In this document: one piece after another, positions 11,400 through 23,494 of the stretch
Position numbering within the stretch: position 1 is the stretch's first letter
Layout: every line of letters starts with the position of its first letter
Source of the DNA: Ischnura elegans
Lineage: Eukaryota > Arthropoda > Insecta > Odonata > Coenagrionidae
DNA: 64,000 bases
Direction of reading: 5' to 3'
Assembly: GCF_921293095.1 (NCBI RefSeq)
Contig: NC_060257.1
Location: 89,393,449-89,457,448 of the forward strand
Position numbers and translations under genes: made by a program
The notes under the pieces: generated by a model
Database searches by the model: none
Seen by the model: the letters and a program-made list of their open reading frames with translations, nothing else
What the model was told of the DNA's origin: nothing

Positions 11400-11625
11400 A
11401 TATGCCCCCCCCCTTGCGGGACCGCCCGCATCTAATATTTCAGAACCTAAATTGTAACTTTTTTAATCATAAGATAGCATTGTCTTGTATATGCGTATAA
11501 TCATTTTGAATAAAACTATCTTAAAATTTGATTGTGACTTGATTACTTTTCATTGCGCTTAAAGTATAGGTAGCTCAAAATATCTTTTGCGCTCCCCGTT
11601 GAGTTTTTTCTGCATCCGTCACCGA
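11400..11625. mobile_element. hAT-like MITE relic
   Basis: The segment aligns by eye with the intact hAT-like MITE at 24330-24583: a run of C followed by TTGCGGGnCCGCC, AATTGTAACTTTTTTA, CATAAGAT-GCATTGTCTT, then a TTGAGTTTTTTCTG block and a degraded right end CATCCGTCACCG. The left terminus and target duplication are lost. Confidence 0.65.
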
Positions 11626-12074
11626 AAAGTAGTGAGGGGGAAGGATCAGAAGGAAGTAGGTGGAGGGGTTGTAGGAGGAGGCACCGACGGTAAGTCAAGA
11701 AGCGTTCATCATACAGACAACCTAAATTCCGGACTTGCGTCATGTCACGACATAAAAAAGGTTTTGGGGAAGGAAGTGTGGCTAGGTAGCAGTCAGGGGA
11801 GTACTTATACTTAAGATGGGGGAGCGACTAAAAAACTCATTTCCGTTCAGTAAGTCAAATTTCTTCCTTTTCTTTTTCACTATTTCCCACTTTTCGGCCG
11901 TATCCCTTTTCCTTGGAAACGAATAATTTTAATGCGAATTTCTTTGTGCCATTGGGCGCTTTGAAAAGTTGAGTCACAGTTCTCCAAGCACCTTTTGCGT
12001 TCGGACACACGAGTAAATAAGTTCCTCCCAGTGTGGCCGATATACACCCCCTCAAGTGAGTCACGTCATAGTTC
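11626..12074. other. No recognised feature
   Basis: Nothing supported beyond a short GC-richer, purine-rich patch near 11640-11700. Confidence 0.4.
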
Positions 12075-12340
12075 GTACTTGCCGCTGAGCCCGAAAGAAA
12101 ACGCACTCCGACGGCCCAACGTGTGCGTGAGTTTCCTCAGTGCATTGAATCCGCCTGGGTTTTTGCCCCGGGAGTTCGACTCCCATTTCGCTAGCCAGGC
12201 TGTATCCGCGTCCGACCTCGTCGGCGACGTAAAGGCAAAGGAAGCAGCTTGCATTGAGTGCCAACCGTGTAAGTGTTCACCGACACGACCCTATCAATAA
12301 AATGGGACTGGTGTGTGTCTGCATATTATCGAAAACGATA
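12075..12340 (+). mobile_element. SINE-like repeat, copy 2 of 3, tRNA-like T-arm visible
   Basis: Best preserved of the three related copies. It contains GGGAGTTCGACTCCC, a near-perfect tRNA T-arm with a polymerase III B-box, preceded by a GGGTTTTTGCCC hairpin that resembles a class II tRNA variable arm (Ser/Leu type). The 3' part shares AAGTG-TTCACCGACACGACC and a TCGAAAACGATA end with the copies near 6.9 and 34.2 kb. No complete cloverleaf can be folded, so it is a tRNA-derived repeat and not a tRNA gene. Confidence 0.55.
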
Positions 12341-12766
12341 ATACTTGTTTACATTAATGAGACCCTTTCTGCTGGTAGAAAGGTGGGGTGGCGCAGAATG
12401 ATAAGCACTATAAGTATTTTTGGATTCGTGGAGGTAAAATTTATTCGAGATAAGTAGAAAAGGAGACAGCAATTGTAGTTAGCATCATGGATGATGTAAA
12501 ACATCTTTGATCATTCCTTTTGTGATTCATACTTCAATGGTATAGAAGGCATACCTAGAATATAAGCCTATTTGATGGATATAAATATTAATGTAAATGC
12601 GTTTAATGGAATGAATTCCCTATTGATCGTCCATCAGAGTATCCGAAGTGCTAGACACAATTTTAATTTACTACTTTCAAATTTAATTAGCATGTAACAA
12701 TTACCCGATATTATAGCTTTCAATAAAATATGAATAAATCTGATTAAATTAATGCATAAACAGTGA
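12341..12766. other. No recognised feature
   Basis: AT-rich spacer. Confidence 0.4.
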
Positions 12767-13440
12767 GTGGGTAGGTACTATTTTAATGGAAATTGTAATA
12801 CTTCTGGAAGAACAAGAGGTGAGTTAGCGTTTATAAGACAAGACATAACAACCTTACCGAGGCCTTGTCATATAAGCCCTACTGATTGCTTGTTGATCAA
12901 TGTTTCATGCAAGTTTTGTATATTTGATCTCTTTGTCGTCTACAGGGACAAAAAATTTCTATTGATCAATTTGTTTCAGATTTTGAACCCTAATCAAGGG
13001 GCATATCTCAGAAATTAGTAATGGTCGGTGATATGAATGTTTAGTTACTAATGCCCAGCTGCGATTCCAAGCTGTTTACAAATCTCATTAGTTCATGCGG
13101 CTTGACTACCTTAATCAATGAAGCAACCAGAATTACTAGATAATCAAGAATTACTATTTTAATCTCCCATTTATGATTTGGGGTTTTTACACTGTGAAAC
13201 CAAACTCGAAGAGTAGAGAAATAGACAAGAATTTAGTAAACGCTAGTTAATCACGCACTTGCACAAGTACTTGGCAAGCTTATAAGAGGAAATTTTTTAA
13301 AGACTTTTTAGCAGTAAGTCATCCTATGTTGATGATAAAAATCGATATCATTGACGATACTAGTTATCCCTAAGTAACTTCTGCAGCGTTATAAATATTG
13401 GAGTAATTAATTGGAGTGTAGTATTTATTCTATGAATGCT
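12767..13440 (+). pseudogene. CR1-like LINE endonuclease fragment
   Basis: Frames on the plus strand carry remnants of the second half of an APE-type LINE endonuclease: an ISSCGLTTLINEATRIT-like block near 13080-13125, and a LPFMIW block followed by a 3' stretch that aligns by eye with 30070-30375 of the longer plus-strand LINE, including CATTGACGATACTAGT. Multiple stops and indels. No reverse transcriptase follows. Confidence 0.6.
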
Positions 13441-13989
13441 ACTTCATTAAAGGGCATAGCCGGATAAAGAAGGTGAAAAGTCACCCCTCGCGGATTTTTG
13501 CCGTAATTGGGGTATGCGATTTGGGATCAAATAGGACAAACCTACCCACATTTCCAGCCCTCTAGAGGCCCACCAGGGCCGGCTAGATCGAAAATACGAT
13601 TTTCATTCTTTTTTTAATTGCTCGGTCGAAAAGGCAAATTTTTTAATACGGATTGCGGCATTTGAAACCTTAATTAATGGAGCAGATTTCCAATTGTTTT
13701 CCAGAACTTTGAGCGGGACAAGAAGATATGGCGTTGATTTGAAAATTTCTAACGAATATTTTTATAAAATATGTTTGTGAGGGCCAAAAAGAAAAAACGT
13801 TTTCTGGAGGTGTTTTTTAATACCTTTCGGCTGGCGTATTGAAAAAATAACTTTTACGTGGTGGAACATCGCAAAAAAATGCGATTAAAAATATGCGACT
13901 TTGGCCATTTGGCTCTATGCTCTGGCCCTCCATAACACCCCTTTTTATTCATTATAGTATTCAAGCGATAAGGCGCCGATACCGATAAG
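13441..13989. other. Unassigned, possibly a diverged repeat
   Basis: Moderately GC-richer than its flanks with no protein motif. Blocks GGGCATAGCC near 13455 and an inverted GCATAGAGCC-like block near 13915 hint at inverted ends, too weak to call. Confidence 0.3.
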
Positions 13990-15060
13990 GATTAAGAAGA
14001 AGATAAAGACGACAAATGCGTCGTAGATAACGAAAAGAATCGTTTGCTGGAAAACAGAACGAAGAGCAGAAGAATTCCTGGATGAGAAACAATTCGGATT
14101 TAGGAAAAGCAAGGGCACAAGAGAAGCATATTTTGACTCTGGGGCTGCTCATAGACAAGAGAATGGAAAAGAATAAACCAACTTTCATAGCATTAGCCGA
14201 CTTGGAGCACACCTTTGATGGCATGGACTGAAACTCGATGCTTAGAATTCAGATATAATTTGAAGTGCTCTACAATAATTGTAGAATCGCTCTCATTTTG
14301 TATAACAACCATGTAGATGTGGTATATTGAGGACCCAACACTACAGAAGAAGAAATTGGAAAAGGTGTGAGACAAGGGTGTGCACTTTCCCCCATAATTT
14401 TTAATATTTACGCAGACGATGCCATCAATTAAATAAAGGAGAGGGCCTTGGGTGTCAACATCCACGGAGAAAGAATACGTATGCTGCGATTGGCTGACGA
14501 CATAGCAGTCATAGCCGAGACAGATAATAATTTGAAGAAGGCAAACAAATATGGAAAGGACAATGGCCGGATATCAGTTGAAAATCTATAAATAAAAGGC
14601 CAAGATATTAGTATGCAGCAAAAAGAGGGGGCTAGGACAAATATTATCCTAGGAAAGCAAAAGCTAGAAGAAGTGAAAGAGTTTTGTCTCCTAGAAAGCC
14701 AAATTACCAACTATGTACGAAGCATGGATAAAAGAAGAACAGCACAGATGAAGAAGGCTTACTAGAAAAAGATGAATCTCCTAACAGCTGAGAATATATG
14801 CATAGAACAAAGGGAACAATTCATCTGAAGGTGTATGTGTACCATGTTTATATTTGGGAGCGGTACTTGGACGCTGACAGGTGAATAAAAGTCTAGAGTG
14901 GAAGCATTCGAAATGTGGTGTTACCGAAAAACGATGACGGTAAAATGGATGGGCCAAGTAAGTAATGAGGAAGTGCTAAGAAAAAAGAGAAGTCTTCTAA
15001 TATCCCTAAGGAGAAGACGGAACAATTTAGTTAAAATGGATAGACCGAATTAAGTGCCAA
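13990..15060 (+). pseudogene. RTE-like LINE reverse-transcriptase relic
   Basis: The plus strand encodes, across several frames, an RTE-type reverse transcriptase: FGFRKSKGTRE, FIALADLEHTFDG (where relatives have a DLEKAFDGVDW-like block), GVRQGCALSP, RMLRLADDIAVIAE (catalytic region) and a KLEEVKEFCLLESQIT block, then a RVEAFEMWCYRK piece near 14890. About 1.1 kb remains, with stops and a 3' deletion compared with the related copy at 34.7-36.06 kb. It lies directly upstream of duplicated block A, as that other copy lies directly upstream of block B, so it was probably duplicated with the block. Confidence 0.8.
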
Positions 15061-15399
15061 AAATCTCTATGAATTTCTTCAAATAATGAGACCTTTAATA
15101 CCAAATTCACCTATAATTCACTCAACAGATCGTCAAAAATCCAGATGAAAGAGTCTAACTAATATTTCTTAGGAAAAATAACTCCAAAAACATTTAGGTC
15201 ATTTCACGATTATTTCGCAAGCTCATACACGCCGAGGGTAAATCTTAGAAATCGTTACCGGAAAGCAAGACAAATTGAATACTGCATGGCAAAAGTTAAA
15301 ACCATTCAAAAATCGCATACCTGCCTGATAGACAACATTAACTATTATTGAAACTTAATCATTCAAAAATTTAATGTCACCTACGAAAATAGCTACTTC
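15061..15399. other. Left edge of duplicated block, ambiguous
   Basis: Similarity to the region after the 36.06-kb RTE end is weak but present (a CCAWAAATCTCYATG block). The precise left boundary of the duplication cannot be set by eye. Confidence 0.3.
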
Positions 15400-15689
15400 C
15401 TTTCTTGAATATGATTAATTCTGAATTATTCTTGAGTGCCGGCTTAGGAATAATCGTCACGAAGTGCCGTTCCGGTAATATACCTGATGAAATACGATCC
15501 AATTGGCATCGAAAGCATCGTAAAAAGTCTATTTCATAATTATCATTCTAGAAGAAATTAGGTTCATCGAACTATTTAGAGCTCTGATAGCATTTTGCTA
15601 AAAATTCACGCAATAAGGAAAAGAAGATCGGTGGATGGGAATATTTAAAGATACATATAGCATTTTAAAAGTGAGGAATATTGACTTAC

Positions 15690-17146
15690 CACATTTTCCC
15701 AGACATCCCCATCCATGAAATCTCATCGCAACTCCCCGCCGAACCCCACCAATTTCACGGAATATATTCGCCACCCCAATATTACTCGAAAACCTGAAAG
15801 GAATTAAAACAAAGTTGGCATTAGAGGATGAAAATGTGGAAGCAAAAAAACATTATAGTTAACTGAAGCATTGCTTCGGGATGGTAGAGCAATGTGATGC
15901 TACAACAGGAGTTCATGCTAACGACCTCGAAAGAAGTGAAAGAAGGGAAATACCGAATGAGTGGTTATATATCTAATGTTGATCGCATACATATTTTAAA
16001 TTATTAATGTAGAGAAAGCATTGGTCATCAAATTCAAGAACTAATAATCATAGAGGTTTTACACAATTAATAATTAACGCACAGTCGATAAAAGTTAGTA
16101 ATACAGCATGTAACTGAATTGGCGGATTACAACTACGTAGACCTTAATATCGTATAAAGCTTTTTAAAAACCTTTTCACAAAACTACTAATACAATAAAT
16201 CACTGTCGGGCTAACATAAAAAGTTATGCCTGAAGGTCGAATGAGGGTTGATGACTAAAAACTGAAGCCATAGACACTGAAAATTTTGACAAGACAGTGC
16301 GGTCATAATCACTAAGGAAAAAGTGTTGCAGGTATGATAAACTATTGAGCAGCTTCTATTAGCACCCCGCATTAACGGCCACAGAGATTCCACATTCATC
16401 TGTTTCATCATCGTAAAAAAGGAAAGGTCAAGTCACCGCATCACTAAAATTAAGTTACCGGATAGACAAAGATGACATAGGTGTAGTAAAGCAAACGTTG
16501 TATTTGATAATAATATTGATCAAGGTTGAAAGACGAAAAAACCAACAGAACTACTCACAGGTCACTTACACTAGTCAAATGCAGAGTCTAGATCGAAACG
16601 CAATTACACAGAAGTAACACGTTTTACACTCGTAAACTATTACATACGAACATGTAAGAGGAGAATCGAACCAGTTAATTAATACATTAATGGTCACATT
16701 AAATCCCTTCGGCAGAAAATCGGCATTGAAACCTGGTCTATTGCCGAATCACTTATCACAGAAGAAAATATTTTTATACAAAATTCAGTGTTGAGAAGAA
16801 AGACGAGGATTTGGAAAAGAATTGAAAATGTTTTCCTCTCACAGACGTTCTTGAAAACACTATGCTAATTTCAACAGAGGCACATTCCTCACATAGTATC
16901 ATATGCAGAAACGTGAAGACGGAACGCACAATATAAATTGGTTTTTCAAAATGATTGTCACTCTTACAACGATTTCTTAACAAATCGGAATAAATTGTGC
17001 TTGCGATTCATCCTCGACTCAAGAATTGAAAATGCACTAATAATGGTAAGAAAAGTATCACCAAAAGAATGGGCTAGGTACTCACCTCTTATCCTCAAGA
17101 CAGCTTGCCGCGAAATGAAGTCCAAAGGGAGGGAATCCTGATACAC
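15690..17146 (-). pseudogene. Decayed multi-exon gene of unknown identity, minus strand, copy A
   Basis: Exon-like pieces run leftwards from a conserved promoter region. The first ends at 17086 with donor GTGAGTACC. A piece at about 16240-16430 reads ECGISVAVNAGC, two in-frame stops (TAA TAG), then a further open stretch; copy B has the same two stops. The clearest exon is 15690-15793 (104 nt), bounded by acceptor TTTCAG and donor GTAAGT, encoding FSSNIGVANIFREIGGV then RRGVAMRFHGWGCLGKC without a stop; copy B has a TGA in it. The helical character faintly suggests an armadillo-type repeat protein, but I do not recognise the family. Shared stops mean the ancestor was probably already defective, unless the exon boundaries differ from those I chose. 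Confidence 0.4.
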
Positions 17147-17155
17147 TCAGCCGCA

Positions 17156-17210
17156 TGACGTATTGCTGTGACGTCACGATATATTCCAATCGATTTATTT
17201 ATGAACCAAT
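17156..17210. promoter_or_regulatory. Probable bidirectional promoter, copy A
   Basis: The segment between divergent first exons carries a perfect CRE palindrome TGACGTCA (17169-17176), a half CRE TGACGTA (17156-17162), and CCAAT boxes at 17186-17190 and 17206-17210. All but the first CCAAT are kept in copy B (37674-37728). An E-box CACGTG near 17408 is also conserved. Promoter function is inference from motif density and position. Confidence 0.5.
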
Positions 17211-17701
17211 GAGAAGCCTTAAAACCACTGAAGATCGTATATATTATGCTATTCGAATTTTAATAAAATAAAATGAATTAATAAATAGTGGTATTCAATG
17301 TAATTAATAAAATTATATCCCATTTTTGCGAGAGTAAAGAAGATTTGTTGTAAATGCGGCGCTGTATACGTAGCGAAAAATTTCGTAATCAGCCAACGGT
17401 CACAGCACACGTGGAAATATATTCCAGAATGTTCCAAACATATCGGAAGGTCGGTTTGAGTGCAGAAGACGTCATCGAACGGTCTCAGCTCGAACAGTCA
17501 AACGATCTTCTTAGAGTCTCCATTCAACTGTTACTTGCAATCCAGCACTCCCCCACCTCTCCTCCGCAACACACCCCCACTCCCTTACCAACCGTCATTT
17601 CGATGCAATAATATTTGTGCAAGTTTAAAACATTTCTTTGGACTGATTCGGCCGTTTCTTCGTTCATTGAAGTCACCATTTCATTCCGTAGGAACGAGAA
17701 T

Positions 17702-20700
17702 ATGGAGAACGATACAGGCATTCTATCAACAGATATACGAGGAAAATAAGCAGCGGTGTAGACTAAGGTACGTGTGAACATACCATTGACATGGCAGAGT
17801 TATAATGTACAGATGATTTAATTGTAATAATGGTGTGTTCGAGATTACACAATTGCAAAATTATCAGTCTCCAACGCGGCTTAACATGTAAAACTTTCGT
17901 CTGTGAGAGTGGATAGCGGCGAATACGAATTGATAAATCGGAGTTCAGGAGCTATAAGAACATTAGTAATCGCATTATGCGGTAAGTGCAAACACTTATA
18001 GCATAAGGGTATTCGCATTGGTACATGAAAATGATCCCCCGTTAAATGCACTTAATGGCAATCACCACTTTTGTTTCGTGTAGCCGTCGATGCATGAGAT
18101 TTAATTTTAAATACCTCAACATTTCAGGAAAGTAGCTTGATTTGAACTATGATTAGATTGCATTCAATTGAAGGTGGTATTAATCGCTCAGTGATAATAA
18201 CAACTATTTCTCTTTCGCAGCTGCGTGGTATATGGATGATAACATAGATAACATATTCTATAACATAGAAATAATGTACTGATTTCCTAAATTAATTTCA
18301 TCTGCGTGCGTATTACTTTTTATTCTCATAATAATTCTCCTATATTCAATCTCGCATATGACACAAGTGAATTATCTCATGTCTTATGAATAGCACAAGC
18401 ATTAACATAAATCACCTCATGAGTGCCAATACAGAACTTTCAATGGCAGTAAGGATCAAAATTCTAATAGCACGTACGAAAGTACGAATGAAATATGCAA
18501 TTATGAAAGACCATGCAGTCTGAGTAATTAGTATATTAGTATTTCATGTGAACATTATTGGAATGAAGACTCACGGATGATATATTATAAGAACCTGCTA
18601 ATTTTTATTTTTCTCTTTATTCGCAGATTAGTTTCCGAGATAGCATAAAAAAAAATTCAGCAGTTGCAGAGTACGGTGATGCCACTGTCGTAATAAGAAA
18701 TGGATTCCGAAGTGGTTTATTACGAGCAGCAGTGTAGCCTCCGTTATCAACTCAAGATATAATTTTCCCTTGAAAGGTGACAAATTAAGAAAAATACCAG
18801 GACCTTCTGATGGCTACAATTTCCCTCTACAACTATGGTCTTCACCGTCGATCCGTTCTTTAGGTAGGCAATGTCACTTTATTATATGCACCGAACAGTT
18901 TTCATGGCAAATAATAGTTTACAGTAACTTATTCGTCTTTATTATTCATTTATATTATTCAGTAACTCTAAGAGGCAATTAATTCTGCAATCTAGGCATC
19001 ATTAAATGCTCTGCTCATGGGAGCTTCTGAGATACTGCATAGGCATAAACATAGGAGAAACCTTTAACGATCGAAGTTACTCCTATTTTCGACATTATAA
19101 TGCGAGCTGACTGGAAGAAAAAGTAGTCTCGATGTTATTGAGATCATTTCGGCTTCAGCGCTCGCAAATTTCATACCGTAGTTATCCCCTTCGAAGTAAC
19201 TTAAGTTCAACTTAAATATCCATTGCTTCCTGCTCATCAAACGGGTTGATTGATTTTAATAATCATCTGATTGCAAGGGAATGTTGCTAATGTTATCACC
19301 GGTAGCACGAAAGCGGCTGGGCCTGAAAGTGTTTGCTAATCAGTATTGCATAAATCATTTTCATAAGTCATAGTAAAATTGAGCCTTAGTATGGGTATAT
19401 AAGCCTTTAAGATGAGTCGAAAGGACGGAATATGTTGTGTTGATGAATATCCTAACGCAAACTAATTTTAAGACATTTTATAGCTAAGCACGCAGCAAAT
19501 CTTCTCATATATGGCTTTCATTCCGAAACGCTTTCGAAATATTTAATTTTAGTGGAGTCCATTATGAAGAAAGGGATGAGGTTTTTATTTTTGGAAAACA
19601 AATCATAGTAGTGAATAGAGACTAGATCTTAAATTAGTTTGCATGGCCTCTGTTCCCGGTATCCAAGATCACTACATTACATATGTTTGCAGTTCATGTT
19701 TAAACGGTGTGGTGGGGAAGATCTCATCTTCATCCCCCACTAGATACGTTTCTCACATAAACCCACTTTTTTCTTGCGACGAATCAGTTTTTTTATTCTC
19801 TTTCCATTCACTTTAACTCAACCCACGACAACTTTCTTTGCACATAAGTTGAACTCCAAGACACTTCCATGAGTTTTTAATCGTTAAGTAAGTTAAGCAA
19901 GAAGATGCATAAGTGCTCTATCTGTTGAAAGGTTAAGAAATGCATTTAAAGTCTGCGAAGATAATTATGGCATAGCAATTAAACTAGGTCGAGCCTACAA
20001 CAGTTTTTCATAATGACACAGAAGTATAAGCGATAAATAAGCTATTAATACCAAATGAAATAATCTTACTACTTACTGTATTTTTTTCAATTCAGTCCCG
20101 CGAGAGCACAAAATAAAACACTAATGCCTGGTTCAACAGAAAACACAATTTTTTTATAATGGAGCTGAGTAAAGTAAAATAATTAGCATACTTCTATAAG
20201 TCATTAAAGACATAAGAAAGCCACCTTAACCCTCAGAAAGTCATCCACCTATCACTATTGTCGGCCAAATGGAGCAAAGACCCGGTCAAACAGAAGCTTG
20301 ACGGCAGACATCACTGCTTCACATGGATTAACACGTCAATGTTTGGAGAGCGCAGTGGGAAGAGGGGATAAGCTGATCTCCTTCCCCAAAATGAATACCT
20401 TCCTCACGATAACCCACTTTTTTCATGCTGTGATTCAGTTCTATTCTGTGCTAACCAATTTTCTCTCTGCCCATGTCAACTCGATATACTTTTAGACTTA
20501 AATAATTAACCGATTTTTTAGTTTAACTAACTAGTAGTAGTGAGTAGTTTAGTAGTTAGTAGTTTAACTAACCGTTTAACCGCTGAGAACACAAATTACC
20601 GCTGAATCTTTTTATATTGTGGTTGAGCGCAAAATATATTTTGGAGATTTCGAAGGTTATTATTTATCCCATGGCACCGTAATTCAACTAGGTAGAAATT

Positions 20701-21408
20701 ATTTCATTGTGTATCTTTTTACAGGGAATAATGAGGGAAAGTGTTGAATGTTATAGCTATTAAACTAATTTTATAATTGTATTTTTTTTCTAATGTAACC
20801 CATGATAGCACAAATTAACACGACGAAGCCAAATATCATAGAAAATTATACATTTTAAAAAAGATACCGTCCAATGTAAAAATTATTCATATCCTCGTCA
20901 GAAAAAATGCGTGAAAAATCTAGTTTGGTTTAAAAAAATTGTCTCTAAATATGTTTAAGCTTCACATTGAGGGCAGGAGGAGAAGACTCCCTACCTTTCG
21001 ATTCGATGATATGTCCATCGGCGGCAGAGCTCAGCTGTCCATCGGCGATTCCACAAAATACACACATTCACCAACACTTCACATTCAACACACAACTGAC
21101 CGTGAATTTCTCCATATTAACTTGACACTCTCGCTTCACGGTGAGCACTGGCATCTTCCTTTGGTTAACACAGTAGAAATATTCACATTATTTCCTTGGG
21201 ACTTAGTGGCTGACGGCTTGTAAGTGAGCGATGGAAGCTTTTTAAAGCCTGTATCCAATCGCTTGATTAACTGTATCACTCACTCCTTTCTCGTAAAACC
21301 TGGAATATAAGAAGTGATCAATGAGCTATAATCCAACAAATAAATTGCACCGACGACATTATACATCCAATTACAGGATAGAAGGAATGGTTACAGCAGA
21401 AATGCATG

Positions 21409-21445
<37 letters not shown>

Positions 21446-22270
21446 GCCACTCTTTAAAACCTGTTTTTTGTGATAGATAACCTATTGTAAGTTCATGTTT
21501 ATCTCTGAACAGTTCTAATGACAGGAAGCTTATGCGAAATGGTAAATCAAAATTAAATAGTTACTATATCCTGATCATGCTTTCGTAAAACATGGGTGGT
21601 TAAGAGGTAAATTTTCATGTACATTTTCGGCTCATGCATCCCTACATAACATTTTACGTAGTAACTTATCGCATAACGAGCCCCTGCTGCATAAATTAGA
21701 GAATCAAACCCCAAAAATATGGGTTGCTAAATATACTTTAGTTTCGACTACCTATATCTCAAGTACAAAATGTAGGTATATTAAAAGTTTTTACCTAACG
21801 TGCAAAACGTATTGATTTAATATGCAGAACCAGCATGGAATAAAAGGCACCAGTTGAAGACATACCTCCACTCTTCAGCAAACAGACAATCCATCGCTCA
21901 ACACGAAAGGAACAGCTGTGAGACTAGTAGTTCACTTTAACGGAATGAGGACTACGAGGAAAAACCGAAAGCGGTGCACTGCTTCTTACTCATTGCTATT
22001 GGAGGATGGGGAATTGCCAAGGAATGTAGGGGGTGTTCCCATGCATGAAAACCCCAAGGCAGAGTCAAAAAGTAAGGACCTGTTTTTGAGTGGCAGTGCA
22101 TCAGGAGTTTTGACGGGTGAGTTTCGGTATAGACGTCCGTCGTTGGGCCACATAGCACAGCAGGGATTGAGTTGGTGGTTAAGGGGAGGTAGGGGAAGAC
22201 CGTTGGAGATGACAAGGGTGGGAAAAGTGACTCAAGGCGCCACCCTCTACACATTAAAGCCATTAATTCA
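17702..22270 (+). pseudogene. Decayed multi-exon gene of unknown identity, plus strand, copy A
   Basis: Exon-like pieces in order: 17702-17767 (from ATG, 22 codons, stop at codon 16, donor GTACGT); 18627-18863 (acceptor TTCGCAG, donor-like GTAGGC, reading ISFRDSIKKNSAVAEYGDA and TVVIRNGF with internal TAG, TGA and TAA); from 19553 (acceptor TTTTAG, GVHYEERDEVFIFGKQ); 20253-20362 (SLTADITASHGLTRQCLESA); 20960-21140 (FRFDDMSIGGRAQLSIGDS, donor GTGAGC); and from 21879 (acceptor CTTCAG), where a one-base deletion near 21940 shifts the frame found open in copy B. No family is recognised. Grouping the pieces into one gene is inference from strand, splice sites and conserved order. Confidence 0.4.
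21411..21442. repeat. (AT)n microsatellite, 32 bp
   Basis: Sixteen AT units. The corresponding place in copy B (about 41815) has no AT run, so it expanded after the duplication. Confidence 0.95.
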
Positions 22271-22654
22271 ATTTTGAGCTTGCAATATCACTACATAAAT
22301 ATTCTGCTTTATGTTCTATTACACACACTTTGGCTATATTTAAATTTCGAGTCAAATCATCAGAACAAGCTGAAAATAATTCATGCGTATAATTACGGCG
22401 AGAAATTATTTTCACACTCCTCGTTTCAAATTAAAACAAATCAAATTGTATTTTTCATGTCGTCGTTTAGGAATCACGATGTTTCCCATAAGAGATCATG
22501 AATATCCCTGGTTATTCATCAACGGCCAGCTTTTATGACACGGAGGTATAATTTCGTTTTAAAAGGTTTTGTTTGCGAAGGGAAAAGTAAAGGGAAAAGT
22601 AAAAGTAATGAATTTTAATTGTTTTTCGTATTATAAAAGTAATGTTGATGCGCA

Positions 22655-22800
22655 GAACCAGGTTGGGGTCTAGAACTAAATCTCAGCATTTCACTGCACC
22701 AAAATTTTGTCGTACGGTGTCTCTTTTTACGAAAGTATACGTGTAGACGAGCTTAACATTATGGTGTCAGCGGAATTCAAATATCTGGGAGATAGGAAAA
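22655..22800 (+). pseudogene. CR1-like LINE fragment
   Basis: Plus-strand frames read QVGV, LNLSISLHQNFVV and, in another frame, VDELNIMVSAEFKYLG, matching the region before the YLGVTI thumb motif in the LINE copies at 3.9 and 33.3 kb. Short, frameshifted relic. Confidence 0.55.
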
Positions 22801-23494
22801 AAATAAGCATATTGTGGGCTTCATGTACGGTAAATACTGTTGGCATTTGGGTTTTTTATGATACGCTTTTGCTAATTAGCAACTCACACTTCATTATTCC
22901 CCCTTTCTCAGGCACAGTATTCAAATCGCAAGCCACCGAGGAGGACCTACTTTGGTTTAGTCTCCTTATAGCCAGCCTGCACCCATAAGAGAAGACACTG
23001 GTAGCAAAAGGCCTCTAGAGGCACTCTTTCACAATTTTACCATTCTGTAAAAAACATCAATTTTGGAATCACAAATACCTTTTTTTACAAATGCAACGAG
23101 ATGCACCAAACAAAGTTCAAACTCTCAGATCATATTTAGTCGGCAGTTCTACTGTGCTTACTAACATTGAACTTTATTTCAGTTATTGAGGTAAAATTGT
23201 CTCACGTTTCTTGTATTCCCTGACGATATTTTTAATATGTGATGATTGTATTTTAATAATATTTTATGTTATTGGCATAAAATTTGATAATGTAATTAAA
23301 TCACTATATTTTTTGTAATTTTTAAGATACTATTACGGTGGATTCATCGAGAGCCTTGCGGAGTAATCATCTAGAGCGTTGGCAACGGAGGTTATTGACG
23401 ACGAGAAAAGAATGAACAAGAAGAGATTGAGAAAATTGTGTGCTTGGAGTGACTTTAATGTAACTGTGTGTTTGTTTATATATTTGGAATAAAT
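22801..23494. other. No recognised feature
   Basis: AT-rich, nothing supported. Confidence 0.45.

Larger units (their letters stand above)
15400..22510. repeat. Large direct duplication, copy A (partner 36.2-42.6 and 46.2-46.4 kb)
   Basis: Block after block recurs in the same order and orientation about 20.4-20.9 kb downstream: 15690-15793 with 36315-36418, 17086-17210 with 37604-37728, 17702-17767 with 38192-38257, 18627-18863 with 39104-39342, 20253-20362 with 40697-40806, 20960-21140 with 41366-41545, 21879-22250 with 42252-42610, and 22270-22510 with 46200-46430 beyond nested insertions in copy B. Over 20253-20362 I count 8 differences in about 108 bp. Conservation is highest in exon-like pieces. 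Confidence 0.85.

Noticed and set aside
12140-12210. tRNA gene
   Set aside because: A good T-arm and variable-arm-like hairpin are present but no acceptor or anticodon arm can be paired, and diverged copies exist; it is a SINE head.
21918-22277. 119-codon frame as an intact gene in copy A
   Set aside because: It arises from a one-base deletion relative to copy B; the B frame continues from a splice acceptor.
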